From Paraburkholderia mimosarum LMG 23256 = NBRC 106338 (GTDB lineage Bacteria; Pseudomonadota; Gammaproteobacteria; Burkholderiales; Burkholderiaceae): DNA of 32,998 nt. Position numbers and translations under genes: made by a program. Shown here one piece after another: positions 23,694-31,947 of the stretch. Where the stretch lies: NCBI RefSeq assembly GCF_000739815.1, contig NZ_BBJJ01000070.1, positions 1 through 32,998 of the forward strand, written 5' to 3'. The notes beneath the pieces are model-generated. The model worked only from the letters and a program-made list of their open reading frames with translations, was not told the DNA's origin and did no database searches. How positions within the stretch are numbered: the stretch's first letter is position 1; each line of letters starts with the position of its first letter.

Positions 23694-24340
23694 CGAAGAA
23701 GTCCCTGTGTTTCGGCCGTAACCGGTTCGATGGCGATCGACGCCAACTGCGCGCCAGGGCCCGAAGGGCGCAGCGCAAGTTCCTCTGGCCGCCCGCTGAC
23801 CCACAATGCGTTGAGCGGTGCCAGCGTCACGCCGCGCAACAACGCGCTCTCCACGTTCCACTGCCCGGCGAGGCTAACGAGCAGATGCGTCGGAGCCGGC
23901 GTCACATGCAGTGAATGCGCCGCGACGCTCACGCGCGCGCGATATGCGCCGCGCTTGCACATGACGTTGAGAACATTCATGGGCCGCGCGGGCAGATTCA
24001 CGACCCACACGTGCAGATCGCCGGAAAAGTGCACCGGCTCGCCGCCGCGCGCGAGCAGTTGACCGTCCTGCGAATGCAGCTCAATTGCGTTGTCGTCGAT
24101 GGGCAGGAGCGTCCGGTCGTAGCCAGCGAACTGTGAAAACTTCGCCGGACCGACGAGCGTCGCAATGCTCACGCGCCATGGCGTGGCGCCGTGCTGTTCT
24201 GGACTGCGCGCGAGGGTGCGCGTCGTGCCCCCGCCATTGGCCCAGGGTTCGGGCGGCACGCGCATGCAGTCGATCAAACGCACTGAGCAGGTTTCGGCGG
24301 CGCTGGCGTGCGCAGAAGGAGCGGGTATGCGTGCGTTCAT
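23690..24340 (-). CDS. HutD/Ves-family cupin protein
   Basis: A 216-residue member of the HutD family: EPWANGGGTTRTLARSP, WRVSIATLVGPAKFSQFAGY and DRTLLPIDDNAIEL are the conserved first half, followed by a cupin barrel. HutD is usually found with histidine-utilisation genes and its role is poorly defined; it has been linked to handling N-formylglutamate or limiting hut expression. No hutH, hutU or hutI gene is present here. It overlaps etfA and ETF-QO by 4 bases at each end (ATGA), so it is a true operon member. The partner N-formylglutamate amidohydrolase lies on the other strand at 27.6 kb. Confidence 0.8.
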   Translation of the reverse strand: MNARIPAPSAHASAAETCSVRLIDCMRVPPEPWANGGGTTRTLARSPEQHGATPWRVSIATLVGPAKFSQFAGYDRTLLPIDDNAIELHSQDGQLLARGGEPVHFSGDLHVWVVNLPARPMNVLNVMCKRGAYRARVSVAAHSLHVTPAPTHLLVSLAGQWNVESALLRGVTLAPLNALWVSGRPEELALRPSGPGAQLASIAIEPVTAETQGLLR

Positions 24341-25278
24341 ACACATGTCTGCGCACCCTGCACGCGAGATTCGAGCGCGCCGACCACATCGAACAGATCG
24401 CCAACGAGCCCCACATCGGCCACCGAGAAAATCGGTGCGTCAGGGTCTTTGTTCACGGCGACGATGAACTTCGAGTCCTTCATGCCCGCGAGGTGCTGGA
24501 TCGCCCCCGAGATCCCGAACGCCACATACACGTCGGGCGCGACACTGCGACCGGTTTGTCCGACCTGCGCGGCGTTCGGCGCATAGCCGGCATCCACGGC
24601 GGCGCGCGAGGCGCCGAGCGCCGCGCCGAGCTTGTCGGCAAGCCTGCCGAGACGCCCCATGTTTTCCTGCGAGGCGAGGCCGCGTCCGCCCGCAACGACC
24701 ACGCGCGCGCTGCCGAGGTCTTGCCCGCTCTGCGCGGCGGCGTGGCGCACGACGAGGCGCGTGGCTGCAAACGGTGCGATAGGTGCGAGCGCAATGACTT
24801 GAGCGGCACCTCCGTGCGCCGCGACGGGCGCGAACGACGAGGGCCGCACGCTCGCATAAGTGCGCGCCGTGGCGCTCGTCACCGTCGCGATCACGCTGCC
24901 CGCATACAGGCCGCGCACGAACTGCGTACGCTCGCGAACGGCGACGACGTCGGCGATGAATGCAGCCCCGGAGAGCGCTGCCGCGCGCGGCAGCGCAGCC
25001 CGGCCGGAGGCGCGATGCGCGGCGAGCAGCATCGAGTGGTCTCCGGTGAGGGCGAGCAATTGCGCCGCGATTGTTTCGGGCGCGAGCGTATCGACTGCGC
25101 CAGCGGATGCGACCAGGACGCGCTCGACTCCATTCACACGCGCCGCCGCTGGCGCGCTTGACGCATCGAATACGAGCATGTCGACGGGCTGCCCAAGTTG
25201 CAGCGCCGCGCCCATCACGCGCAGCGTGACATCGGAAATCGATCCCACATCGGTGTCGGCCAGGACCAGCGTTCTCAT
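24337..25278 (-). CDS. etfA: Electron transfer flavoprotein alpha subunit
   Basis: A 313-residue ETF alpha. The C-terminal FAD-binding signature is clear: AGGRGLASQENMGRLGRL, VGQTGRSVAPDVYVAFGISG, GAIQHLAGMKDSKFIVAVNK and DAPIFSVADVGLVGDLF. With EtfB it forms the soluble FAD and AMP heterodimer that collects electrons from flavin dehydrogenases for ETF-QO. The start is the ATG at 25278, two bases after the etfB stop. The N-terminal half is more diverged than in housekeeping ETF, as in specialised ETFs tied to one dehydrogenase. Confidence 0.93.
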   Translation of the reverse strand: MRTLVLADTDVGSISDVTLRVMGAALQLGQPVDMLVFDASSAPAAARVNGVERVLVASAGAVDTLAPETIAAQLLALTGDHSMLLAAHRASGRAALPRAAALSGAAFIADVVAVRERTQFVRGLYAGSVIATVTSATARTYASVRPSSFAPVAAHGGAAQVIALAPIAPFAATRLVVRHAAAQSGQDLGSARVVVAGGRGLASQENMGRLGRLADKLGAALGASRAAVDAGYAPNAAQVGQTGRSVAPDVYVAFGISGAIQHLAGMKDSKFIVAVNKDPDAPIFSVADVGLVGDLFDVVGALESRVQGAQTCV

Positions 25279-25280
25279 AG

Positions 25281-26054
25281 TCAAGCTCCCACGGTTTCGA
25301 ATACGCGTCGATCGGCGAGCGCTGCGAGCAGCGCTTCGACGCCGTCCACCTTCACGCCGGGCTCGCGCACGGCCGGTTCGTTCAGTTTCAGCACGTGGCT
25401 ATGGGCGTTCGACACGCCGCCGAGCCAGGCGGCTTCGCGCGTGGCGAGCGGCTTCTGCTTTGCCTTGACGATGCTCGGCAGCGTCACGCGGCGCGGTTCG
25501 GCCAGGCGCAGATCGGCGCTTACCACGGCGGGGCCGTCGAGCTGCCACGTCGCCGTGCCCGTATCGTCGCCGCAGTTCACGCGCCAGCCGCCGTCGATGG
25601 CGTCGAGCGCGCTCGCATTGAGCGCCTGCGGCCAGCCCAGCAGGGCGGCGAGCATTGCGGCTACGCCGCCCACGTCGCCGTCGATGGCCTGCTTGCCGCA
25701 CAGCACGAGACCGTAATCGGCGTCCTTCATATGCGCCGCAATGAGGCGCGCGACGGCGAGCGAATCGAGCGTGGCCGTGGCTGCGTCCGTGTCGATGAGC
25801 ACGGCATCATCGGCGCCCATCGCGAGGGCGGTGCGCAGTACGTCCTGGTGCGCGGGCAGCCCGCAGGTCAGCACCGTAACATGCGAGGCCACACTGGCTT
25901 CCTTCAGTTGCAGCGCTTTTTCGAGCGCGCATTCGTCGAACGGATTGAGCGACATTTTGAGCCCCGCCGTTTCGATGGCTCCGGCGGCGTTCACGCGGAC
26001 GCGCACGTTCGGATCGACCACGCGCTTGACGGGCACCAGAATGCGGACAGTCAT
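25281..26054 (-). CDS. etfB: Electron transfer flavoprotein beta subunit
   Basis: A 257-residue ETF beta beginning MTVRILVPVKRVVDPNVRVR, with MSLNPFDECALEKALQLKEA and LVLCGKQAIDGDVGGVAAML, the standard AMP-binding and ETF-domain segments. AGGAG lies 8 bases before the ATG at 26054. It pairs with EtfA and interacts with partner dehydrogenases. It follows the FAD oxidoreductase gene by 44 bases, which suggests that enzyme is the electron donor. Confidence 0.93.
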   Translation of the reverse strand: MTVRILVPVKRVVDPNVRVRVNAAGAIETAGLKMSLNPFDECALEKALQLKEASVASHVTVLTCGLPAHQDVLRTALAMGADDAVLIDTDAATATLDSLAVARLIAAHMKDADYGLVLCGKQAIDGDVGGVAAMLAALLGWPQALNASALDAIDGGWRVNCGDDTGTATWQLDGPAVVSADLRLAEPRRVTLPSIVKAKQKPLATREAAWLGGVSNAHSHVLKLNEPAVREPGVKVDGVEALLAALADRRVFETVGA

Positions 26055-26098
26055 CAGTTGTCTCCTGTTTGCATGCGACAGCACATCGCGCGTTGGCG

Positions 26099-27286
26099 TT
26101 ACGACACTGCGCCCAGACCGTACTTGCCGGTCAGCAGCGCGCCGCTTGCAAAGCGTTCGAGCGCGTACGGTTCGAGCGAGACGTCGGTGGGCAGACCCAG
26201 CGCGTGCTGCGCAAGCAGCTTGCCGATGCCAGGCGAGAGCTTGAAGCCATGGCCCGAGAAGCCGAAGCCCACCGTAAGGCCTGCCACGTCGGCAACGCTG
26301 CCGAGCACCGGGTTCCAGTCGGGCGTGACGTCGTACACGCCGGTCCACGAAGAAGCGAGGCCGGCGGCTTCGTAAGCGGGGAAGTGCTCAGCCACCTGCG
26401 CGCCCACTTCCGCAACATAGTCGAGCGAGATCTCGCCCTGTTCGGTCTCGGGCGCGTTGAGCGTTTCGCCTACCACGCCTTCGGAGACCAGCATCTGGCT
26501 GCCGCCGTAGCTGCGGAAATAGAGCATGCCCGGCGAGCCGAGGTCCTTGAACGCGGGCATCGCGAAGGTGTAGGGCGCGGCCTCGCATTCGAGCGCGAGC
26601 ACGGTATGGCGCTCGGGCTTCACCGGCAGCGGCACGCCGATCCACTCGGCGAGTTCGGGCGTCCAGATGTTCTGCGTGCTGATTAGTGTGCCGCAGCCGA
26701 AGCGGCCTGCCGTCGTTTCCACGCCCACCACGCGGCGGCCTTCGCGCAGGAGGCCGGTTACGCGCACGCCTTCCATGATCTTTACGCCTTGGCGGCGCGC
26801 GGAGCGCGCGAAGCTCGTTGCGACGAGGTAGGCGTCGGCGAAACCGGCTTCGGGCTCGAAGCCGATCAGCGCGGCGTCGTCGAAGGTCGCGATCGGCAGG
26901 CGCGCCTGCGCCGCCTGGCGGTCGAGTACTTGCACTTCGATGCCCATGTCCTGCTGCGCGCGCAGCGAGGCGGCCAGCGGATCGAGCTTGTCACCTTCGG
27001 GCGCGCTGATCATATAGCCGCATTTGACGAGACCGCAGGAGGCTTCGTCGTCGCCGAGATAGTCGGCGAAATTGTTGAAGGCCCACCAGGACGCGCGGGC
27101 GAGTTCGACGTTCTGGCGCACCGAGTAATGCGTGCGCAGCAGCCCGGAGGACTGTGAGGTGGTGCCGGCGCCGATCGTGCCCTGATCGAGAACGAGAACG
27201 CTTTTCGCGCCGAGCGCGGCGAGATGGTGGGCGACGGATGCGCCAATCACACCGGCGCCGATCACGACATAGTCAAAGTGGCTCAT
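26099..27286 (-). CDS. DAO-family FAD-dependent amine dehydrogenase/oxidase
   Basis: A 395-residue flavoprotein of the D-amino-acid oxidase/sarcosine oxidase superfamily: FDYVVIGAGVIGASVAHHLA at the N-terminus, GTTSQSSGLLRTHYS, then TGVYDVTPDWNPVLG and FGFSGHGFKLSPGIGKLL at the C-terminus. Such enzymes oxidise secondary or tertiary amines such as sarcosine, dimethylglycine, proline or N-methyl amino acids. First gene of an operon with etfBA and ETF-QO, so electrons probably go to ETF rather than oxygen. Its substrate is open; N-methylglutamate or a methylated glycine would fit the locus. The ATG at 27286 follows GGGGG; the longer frame to 27340 is not conserved-looking. Confidence 0.85.
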   Translation of the reverse strand: MSHFDYVVIGAGVIGASVAHHLAALGAKSVLVLDQGTIGAGTTSQSSGLLRTHYSVRQNVELARASWWAFNNFADYLGDDEASCGLVKCGYMISAPEGDKLDPLAASLRAQQDMGIEVQVLDRQAAQARLPIATFDDAALIGFEPEAGFADAYLVATSFARSARRQGVKIMEGVRVTGLLREGRRVVGVETTAGRFGCGTLISTQNIWTPELAEWIGVPLPVKPERHTVLALECEAAPYTFAMPAFKDLGSPGMLYFRSYGGSQMLVSEGVVGETLNAPETEQGEISLDYVAEVGAQVAEHFPAYEAAGLASSWTGVYDVTPDWNPVLGSVADVAGLTVGFGFSGHGFKLSPGIGKLLAQHALGLPTDVSLEPYALERFASGALLTGKYGLGAVS

Positions 27287-27575
27287 GGGGCCCCCGTGGG
27301 TGAACGATGGGGCAAATTCTGCGTCCCCGGTGGGCGCCAATTTTCTGTATTAGACGAACTTATGGTTCACAACCGCGATCGCTGATCCTCCGCGTGTCTG
27401 CCGCCCAGGGCGGCATCATGCGGGGACCGGGCGCACGGCGGCCGGCGTCAGTCGCGCAGTCATTCGTGGAGCCCATCATGAGATCTGGCGAGGCGCCCAT
27501 CGACCTCAACTTGACAGCCCTTCCTCGCGGTGTGAGAGGCGGGATCGATGAGGGGTGCACGAGAGGAGTATGAAG
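27287..27575. other. Divergent intergenic region between the ETF operon and the amidohydrolase
   Basis: About 290 bases with no gene. TTGACA at 27511-27516 could be a -35 box for the plus strand, but no convincing -10 box follows. GG and GC dinucleotides near 27310-27328 on the minus strand are 11 rather than 10 bases apart, so they do not fit sigma-54. Regulatory sites for both operons are expected here but I cannot place them. Confidence 0.4.
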
Positions 27576-28385
27576 ATGCCCGAACTATTCTCGCTGGAGC
27601 GCGGTGACACGCCTTTGGTCGTATCGATTCCGCATGTGGGCGCGTGGATTCCCCCGTCACTGCGCCATTTGTATACGGATGAAGCGCTCGCGGTCGCCGA
27701 TACCAACTGGCATCTGGATCGTTTATGTGCCTTCGTGCGCGAGCCTGGCGCGACGTTGATCGGTGCGCGCGTGTCGCGCTATGTGATCGGAACCGGCCGC
27801 CCAACGATGAAAGCCGCTATCCGGGTCAGACGACGACGGGCCTGTACCGCGAGGAAACGTTCCGCGGCGAACCCGTCTACAGGCCTTTGCGCACCCGACG
27901 CGGCCGAGCGCGCTGCACGCGTCGCGCAATGGTGGCAGCCGTATCACGACGCACTCGCGGCCGAGCTTGCGCGGCTGCGCGAGCGTCACGCGAACGTGCT
28001 GCTGTGGGAGGCGCATTCGATCGCGAGCGTGCTGCCGCGCCTGTTCGACGACAAGCTGCCCGATCTCAACCTGGGCACGCAGGACGGGCGCACCTGCGCG
28101 GGCGCGGTGCGGCGGGCCGCAGTTGATGCGATGCAGGCGAGTCCTTTTACTTCGGTAGCGAACGGCCGCTTCAAGGGCGGCTACATCACGCGCAACTACG
28201 GCGCGCCGGAACGCGGGATTCATGCGGTTCAACTGGAGATGTGCCAGTCCACCTACATGAACGAACGCGCGCCTTTCGACTACGCGGTGGAACGTGCCGA
28301 AGCCATGCAGCCCACGCTTGCCCGCATGGTCGGTGCAACGCTCGACGCGGTGCGGGCGCTCGCACCAACGTCCGCGCTTTCATAA
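27576..28385 (+). pseudogene. hutG: N-formylglutamate amidohydrolase with two compensating frameshifts
   Basis: The frame from ATG 27576 (AGGAG 7 bases upstream) encodes a normal start (LVVSIPHVGAWIPPSLRHLY, then VADTNWHLDRLCAF) and a normal end (WQPYHDALAAELARL, LLWEAHSIASVLPRLF, FKGGYITRNYGAP, STYMNERAPFDYA). Between about 27789 and 27890, however, the conserved stretch NRPPNDESRYPGQTTTGL and REETFRGEPVYRP is in another frame, so the open frame reads nonsense for about 34 residues. About 4 bases are missing after codon ATC (27786-27788), and a second indel near 27887-27890 restores the frame. The lost part includes a highly conserved motif of the family, so the product is probably inactive unless this is a sequencing error. 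The family releases formate from N-formylglutamate. Confidence 0.8.
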
Positions 28386-28570
28386 GTATTTCTGATACTC
28401 GAGCGTAAGCCCGCGTCCCGATTCAGTGCAGTGGCGCTCAGCAGGCAGGAAAACCGCGCACCGTCAGCAGGCAAACGGCAATGCGGGCGAATCAGGAGCG
28501 CGAGGCAGAGAGGGCTGGCGTGCCCGCGGCGTGTTTCTCAACAGGAATATTTGATTCATGTTGATAAACA
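28386..28570 (+). promoter_or_regulatory. Conserved upstream region of the gmaS promoter
   Basis: Non-coding. It carries AGCGTAAG, CGCGTCCCG, AGTGCAG and GCGCACCG in common with 5826-5936. CATGTT-GATA-AACATG (28557-28572) is a perfect palindrome running into the -24 element. These are plausible activator or repressor sites for the sigma-54 promoter at 28571; binding proteins are unknown. Confidence 0.45.
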
Positions 28571-28586
28571 TGGCACGAACGTTGCG
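28571..28586 (+). promoter_or_regulatory. Sigma-54 (-24/-12) promoter of gmaS-mgsABC
   Basis: TGGCAC-GAACG-TTGCG is a near-perfect sigma-54 promoter. It predicts transcription from about 28598 and ties methylamine assimilation to nitrogen control or a dedicated enhancer-binding protein, none of which is encoded in the window. Confidence 0.8.
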
Positions 28587-28598
28587 TAGAGGTAGCGC

Positions 28599-28925
28599 AG
28601 GAGAAATGGCGGGGCTTGCGGCTCATTTCGCAGTTCCTGGCTGATAGATGAAAATCGAAAGATAGCGTTTAAGTGGTGCTTTTCTGTCGTCCCCGTTTGC
28701 ATGCATGGCCTCGTTCAAAGGCAGAACCGCAGCAGGCATCGGGCACGCGTGTGCGCCAGGTGTTTCATAGCAGGAAATTAAGTTGCATGTAGAGAACTTA
28801 TGCGTGTGCGCAGTACGAGCGCGCGATTCGGCCACCCTTCCCCGCAACGGCCGAACCGCCTCGGTAACCGACATGAAGTCGGGCGCACCGCTCTTTCAAC
28901 CGTGGATGAGTTGCAAGGAGTGAAG
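28599..28925 (+). promoter_or_regulatory. Long untranslated leader of gmaS
   Basis: About 325 bases separate the predicted start of transcription from the gmaS ATG. Two hairpins lie near its end: TTCGGCC (28827-28833) with GGCCGAA (28849-28855), and CCGAC-ATGAA-GTCGG (about 28867-28881). An open frame from 28800 joins gmaS in frame but reads like non-coding sequence. No known riboswitch is recognised. Confidence 0.4.
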
Positions 28926-30311
28926 ATGAATCTCAATGATGCAAAGCTGCCGGTCAACGAGCTGGGAAGCGTGCCGCGCTTTGGCTCGGCCGACGACGCT
29001 CAGCGCTGGCTCGCTCAGCAGGGCGTGAAGTACGTATTGGCGCAGTTCGTCGACATCCATGGTGTCGCAAAGGCCAAGTCGGTGCCGGTCGCGCATTTGA
29101 AGACGGTGCTCGAGGCGGGAGCGGGCTTCGCGGGATTCGCGATCTGGGGTGTCGGCATCGAGCCGAACGGCCCCGATTTCATGGCGGTCGGCGATCTCGC
29201 GACGCTCACGCCCGTGCCGTGGCAGCCGGGCCTCGCGCGCATCGTCTGCGACGGGCACGTGGATGGCGAGCCGTGGGCCTTCGATTCGCGCGTCACGCTC
29301 AAGCGCCAGGTCGCACGCCTGACCGAGCGCGGCTGGACCCTTTTCACGGGGCTCGAACCGGAATTCTCGCTGCTGCGCCGCTCCGCTGCCGGAACCCTCG
29401 AACCGTGCGACCCCAGCGACACGCTGGCGAAGCCGTGCTACGACTACAAGGGGCTGTCGCGCACGCGCGTGTTCCTCGAGCGGCTCACCGAAGCGCTGCG
29501 CGCGGTGGGCATCGACGTCTACCAGATCGATCACGAGGACGCCAACGGCCAGTTCGAGATCAACTACACGTACACCGACTGCCTGACGTCGTGCGATCAC
29601 TACGTGTTCTTCAAGATGGCCGCGTCGGAGATCGCCAACGAACTGGGCATGATCTGCTCGTTCATGGCGAAGCCGTTCGCGAACCGGCCCGGCAATGGCA
29701 TGCACATGCACGTTTCGATTGGCGACGGCAAGCGCAACCTGTTCGCCGACGCCACCGATCCGCTCGGCATGGGACTCTCAAAGCTTGGCTACCAGTTCAC
29801 CGCGGGCCTGCTCAAGCATGCCCCCGCACTCACCGCGCTGTGCAACCCGACCGTCAACTCATACAAGCGCCTCGTGGTGGGGCGCTCGCTCACCGGCGCA
29901 ACGTGGGCGCCCGCCTACGTGAGCTATGGCGACAACAACCGCTCGACCATGGTGCGCATGCCGGGCGAGCGCATCGAACTGCGTCTGCCGGACGGCTCCT
30001 GCAACCCGTATCTCGCAACGGCCGCCGTGATTGCGGCGGGCCTCGATGGCATCGAGAGTGAACTCGATCCAGGCACGCCCGCCAACGAAAACCTCTACGA
30101 GTGGTCGTCGGAGCGTCTTGCCGCGCACGGCATTGCGGTGTTGCCGCAAAACCTCGAGCAGGCGCTCGACGCGCTCGAAGCGGACACGCTGATCTGCGAG
30201 GCGCTCGGCCCGGTGGCGGGCGAGTTCCTCAAGCTCAAGCGCATGGAGTGGCTCGAATACATGCGGCACGTTTCCGACTGGGAACTCAAGAGCTACCTCG
30301 AATTTTTCTAA
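28926..30311 (+). CDS. gmaS: Gamma-glutamylmethylamide synthetase (type III glutamine synthetase family)
   Basis: A 461-residue GlnT/type III glutamine-synthetase-like ligase. The catalytic half shows GLEPEFSLLRR, QIDHEDANGQFEINYTYTDC, MAKPFANRPGNGMHMHVSIG (glutamate and ATP site), and DNNRSTMVRMPGERIELRLP (the conserved arginine region). It ligates methylamine to glutamate with ATP to form gamma-glutamylmethylamide. A plain type III glutamine synthetase, or a ligase for another amine, would look similar; the mgsABC genes right behind it make GmaS the best call. AAGGAG lies 5 bases before the ATG at 28926. First gene of the operon, behind a sigma-54 promoter. Confidence 0.88.
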   Translation: MNLNDAKLPVNELGSVPRFGSADDAQRWLAQQGVKYVLAQFVDIHGVAKAKSVPVAHLKTVLEAGAGFAGFAIWGVGIEPNGPDFMAVGDLATLTPVPWQPGLARIVCDGHVDGEPWAFDSRVTLKRQVARLTERGWTLFTGLEPEFSLLRRSAAGTLEPCDPSDTLAKPCYDYKGLSRTRVFLERLTEALRAVGIDVYQIDHEDANGQFEINYTYTDCLTSCDHYVFFKMAASEIANELGMICSFMAKPFANRPGNGMHMHVSIGDGKRNLFADATDPLGMGLSKLGYQFTAGLLKHAPALTALCNPTVNSYKRLVVGRSLTGATWAPAYVSYGDNNRSTMVRMPGERIELRLPDGSCNPYLATAAVIAAGLDGIESELDPGTPANENLYEWSSERLAAHGIAVLPQNLEQALDALEADTLICEALGPVAGEFLKLKRMEWLEYMRHVSDWELKSYLEFF

Positions 30312-30323
30312 GGAGAACACACG

Positions 30324-31232
30324 ATGTGCGGAATCGTAGGGTTGCTGGTGAAGACACCGGCGCTACGCGAGCGGCTCGGCGAGTTGATGGTGCCGATGCT
30401 GATCGGCATGACCGAGCGCGGACCCGATTCGGCGGGGCTCGCGGTGTTCGGCAGGGAAGTGGGGGCGAGCCAGCGCAAGCTGAGCCTCTACGCGGGCTTC
30501 ACGGACGAGGGCGCGCAGTTTCCCTGGGCCGCGCTCGCCGACGCATTGAATGGTGCCATGGACGTCTCGGCGCGCTTCGACGTGAAGGGCAATCACGCCG
30601 TACTCACGGTTCAGGGCGACGCCGGGCGCGTGAAGGCGTGGTTGCGCGAGCATTATCCGAAGCTCTATCTGCTTTCCACCGGGCGCTCGATCGATCTCTA
30701 CAAGGACATCGGCTCGCCCGCCGAGGTGGCCGCGCGCTACGACTTCGGGAATCTCAAAGGCTCGCACCTCGTCGGCCACACGCGCATGGCCACGGAATCG
30801 GCCGTCACGCCGGACCGCGCGCATCCGTTCACGGCAGGAGAGGACTTCTGCCTCGTGCACAACGGATCGCTGTCGAATCCGTATGGCGTGCGCCGCAAGC
30901 TGGAGCCGCTCGGCATCCACTTCGATACCGACAACGACACCGAAGCCGCATGCCGCTTTCTCGAATGGCGCCTGCGCGAAGGCGACCCGCTGCCCGACGC
31001 GCTGCAAAAGGGCTTCGAGGAGCTTGACGGCTTCTACACGTTCCTGATGGGCACGACGACGGAACTCGCGCTGATCCGCGATCCGTTCGCATGCAAGCCG
31101 GCCGTGGTCGCGGAGAACGACGACTACGTCGCGATCGCCTCCGAGTTTCGCTCGCTCGCGCATCTGCCCGATATCCGCAACGCGAAGGTCTTCGAACCCG
31201 CTCCCGAGGAGATGTACGTATGGAAAGCCTGA
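30324..31232 (+). CDS. mgsA: N-methylglutamate synthase subunit A (class II glutamine amidotransferase)
   Basis: A 302-residue glutamine amidotransferase-like protein of the glutamate synthase type. Cys2 (MCGIVGLLVK) is the N-terminal nucleophile; TERGPDSAGLAVFG, GHTRMATES and FCLVHNGSLSNPYGVRRKLE complete the class II site. In N-methylglutamate synthase this subunit takes the methylamino group from gamma-glutamylmethylamide, as the GltB amidotransferase domain takes ammonia from glutamine. It lies 12 bases after gmaS with AAGGAG before the ATG, and overlaps mgsB by 13 bases. The three-way split of glutamate synthase domains is itself diagnostic. Confidence 0.9.
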   Translation: MCGIVGLLVKTPALRERLGELMVPMLIGMTERGPDSAGLAVFGREVGASQRKLSLYAGFTDEGAQFPWAALADALNGAMDVSARFDVKGNHAVLTVQGDAGRVKAWLREHYPKLYLLSTGRSIDLYKDIGSPAEVAARYDFGNLKGSHLVGHTRMATESAVTPDRAHPFTAGEDFCLVHNGSLSNPYGVRRKLEPLGIHFDTDNDTEAACRFLEWRLREGDPLPDALQKGFEELDGFYTFLMGTTTELALIRDPFACKPAVVAENDDYVAIASEFRSLAHLPDIRNAKVFEPAPEEMYVWKA

Positions 31233-31921
31233 GTTTCGACCTCGCTTTCGACCTCGATGCGCGGACGGTCCGCGACCTGAACCAGTACCTGCACGGCGAC
31301 GCTGCGGTGCTGGCAGGGCAGCGCATTGCCGTCACGTCGCCGAACGGGGCACACAACATCGCCGTGGGCGTGGACGCCGACCTGCACGTGACGATCCAGG
31401 GCCACGCGGGCTACTACGCCGGTGGCATGAACCAGCAGGCGACGATCGTGATCGAGGGGAGCGCGGGCACGGGCGTCGCCGAGAACATGATGAGCGGCAA
31501 GGTGCATGTGCGCGGCTTCGCTTCCAACGGCGCGGGCGCTTCCGCGCACGGCGGACTGCTCGTGATCGACGGCGATGCGGGTCTGCGCTGCGGCATCTCG
31601 CTCAAGGGCGGTGACATCGTGGTGGGCGGCTCCGTGGGCAGCTTCTCGGCCTTCATGGCGCAGGCGGGCCGCATGGTGATATGCGGCGACGCGGGCGACG
31701 CGCTGGGTGATTCGCTCTACGAAGCGGTGCTCTACGTGCGCGGCGAGGTGAAATCGCTCGGCGCGGACGCGCAGTACGAGCCGATGAGCGACGCCGATAT
31801 CGACGCCGTGCGCACGTTGCTCGCGGCCGCCGGGCTGGACCACGACCCGTCGTCCTTCAAGCGGATCGCCTCCGCACGCACGCTCTATCACTGGAACGCA
31901 GACGCGAACCAGGAATATTGA
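31220..31921 (+). CDS. mgsB: N-methylglutamate synthase subunit B (GXGXG domain)
   Basis: A 233-residue protein matching the C-terminal GXGXG (alpha subunit) beta-helix domain of glutamate synthase: repeated turns such as GHAGYYAGGMNQQATIVIEG, GTGVAENMMSGKVHVRG, GGLLVIDGDAGLRCGISLKG and GDIVVGGSVGSFSAFMAQAG. The domain is structural and holds the synthase channel together. The ATG at 31220 lies inside the end of mgsA, so the two are translationally coupled. The frame extends upstream within mgsA but has no reason to start there. Confidence 0.9.
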   Translation: MESLSFDLAFDLDARTVRDLNQYLHGDAAVLAGQRIAVTSPNGAHNIAVGVDADLHVTIQGHAGYYAGGMNQQATIVIEGSAGTGVAENMMSGKVHVRGFASNGAGASAHGGLLVIDGDAGLRCGISLKGGDIVVGGSVGSFSAFMAQAGRMVICGDAGDALGDSLYEAVLYVRGEVKSLGADAQYEPMSDADIDAVRTLLAAAGLDHDPSSFKRIASARTLYHWNADANQEY

Positions 31922-31947
31922 ACACACGCTCTCCGACAAGGTTCCCC

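Noticed and set aside
22104..24062. A 652-codon plus-strand frame opposite ETF-QO and HutD
   Set aside because: A shadow frame caused by codon bias; both minus-strand genes are unmistakable family members.
27310..27328. Sigma-54-like GG...GC on the minus strand upstream of the DAO-family gene
   Set aside because: The dinucleotides are 11 rather than 10 bases apart, and the rest of the consensus is poor.
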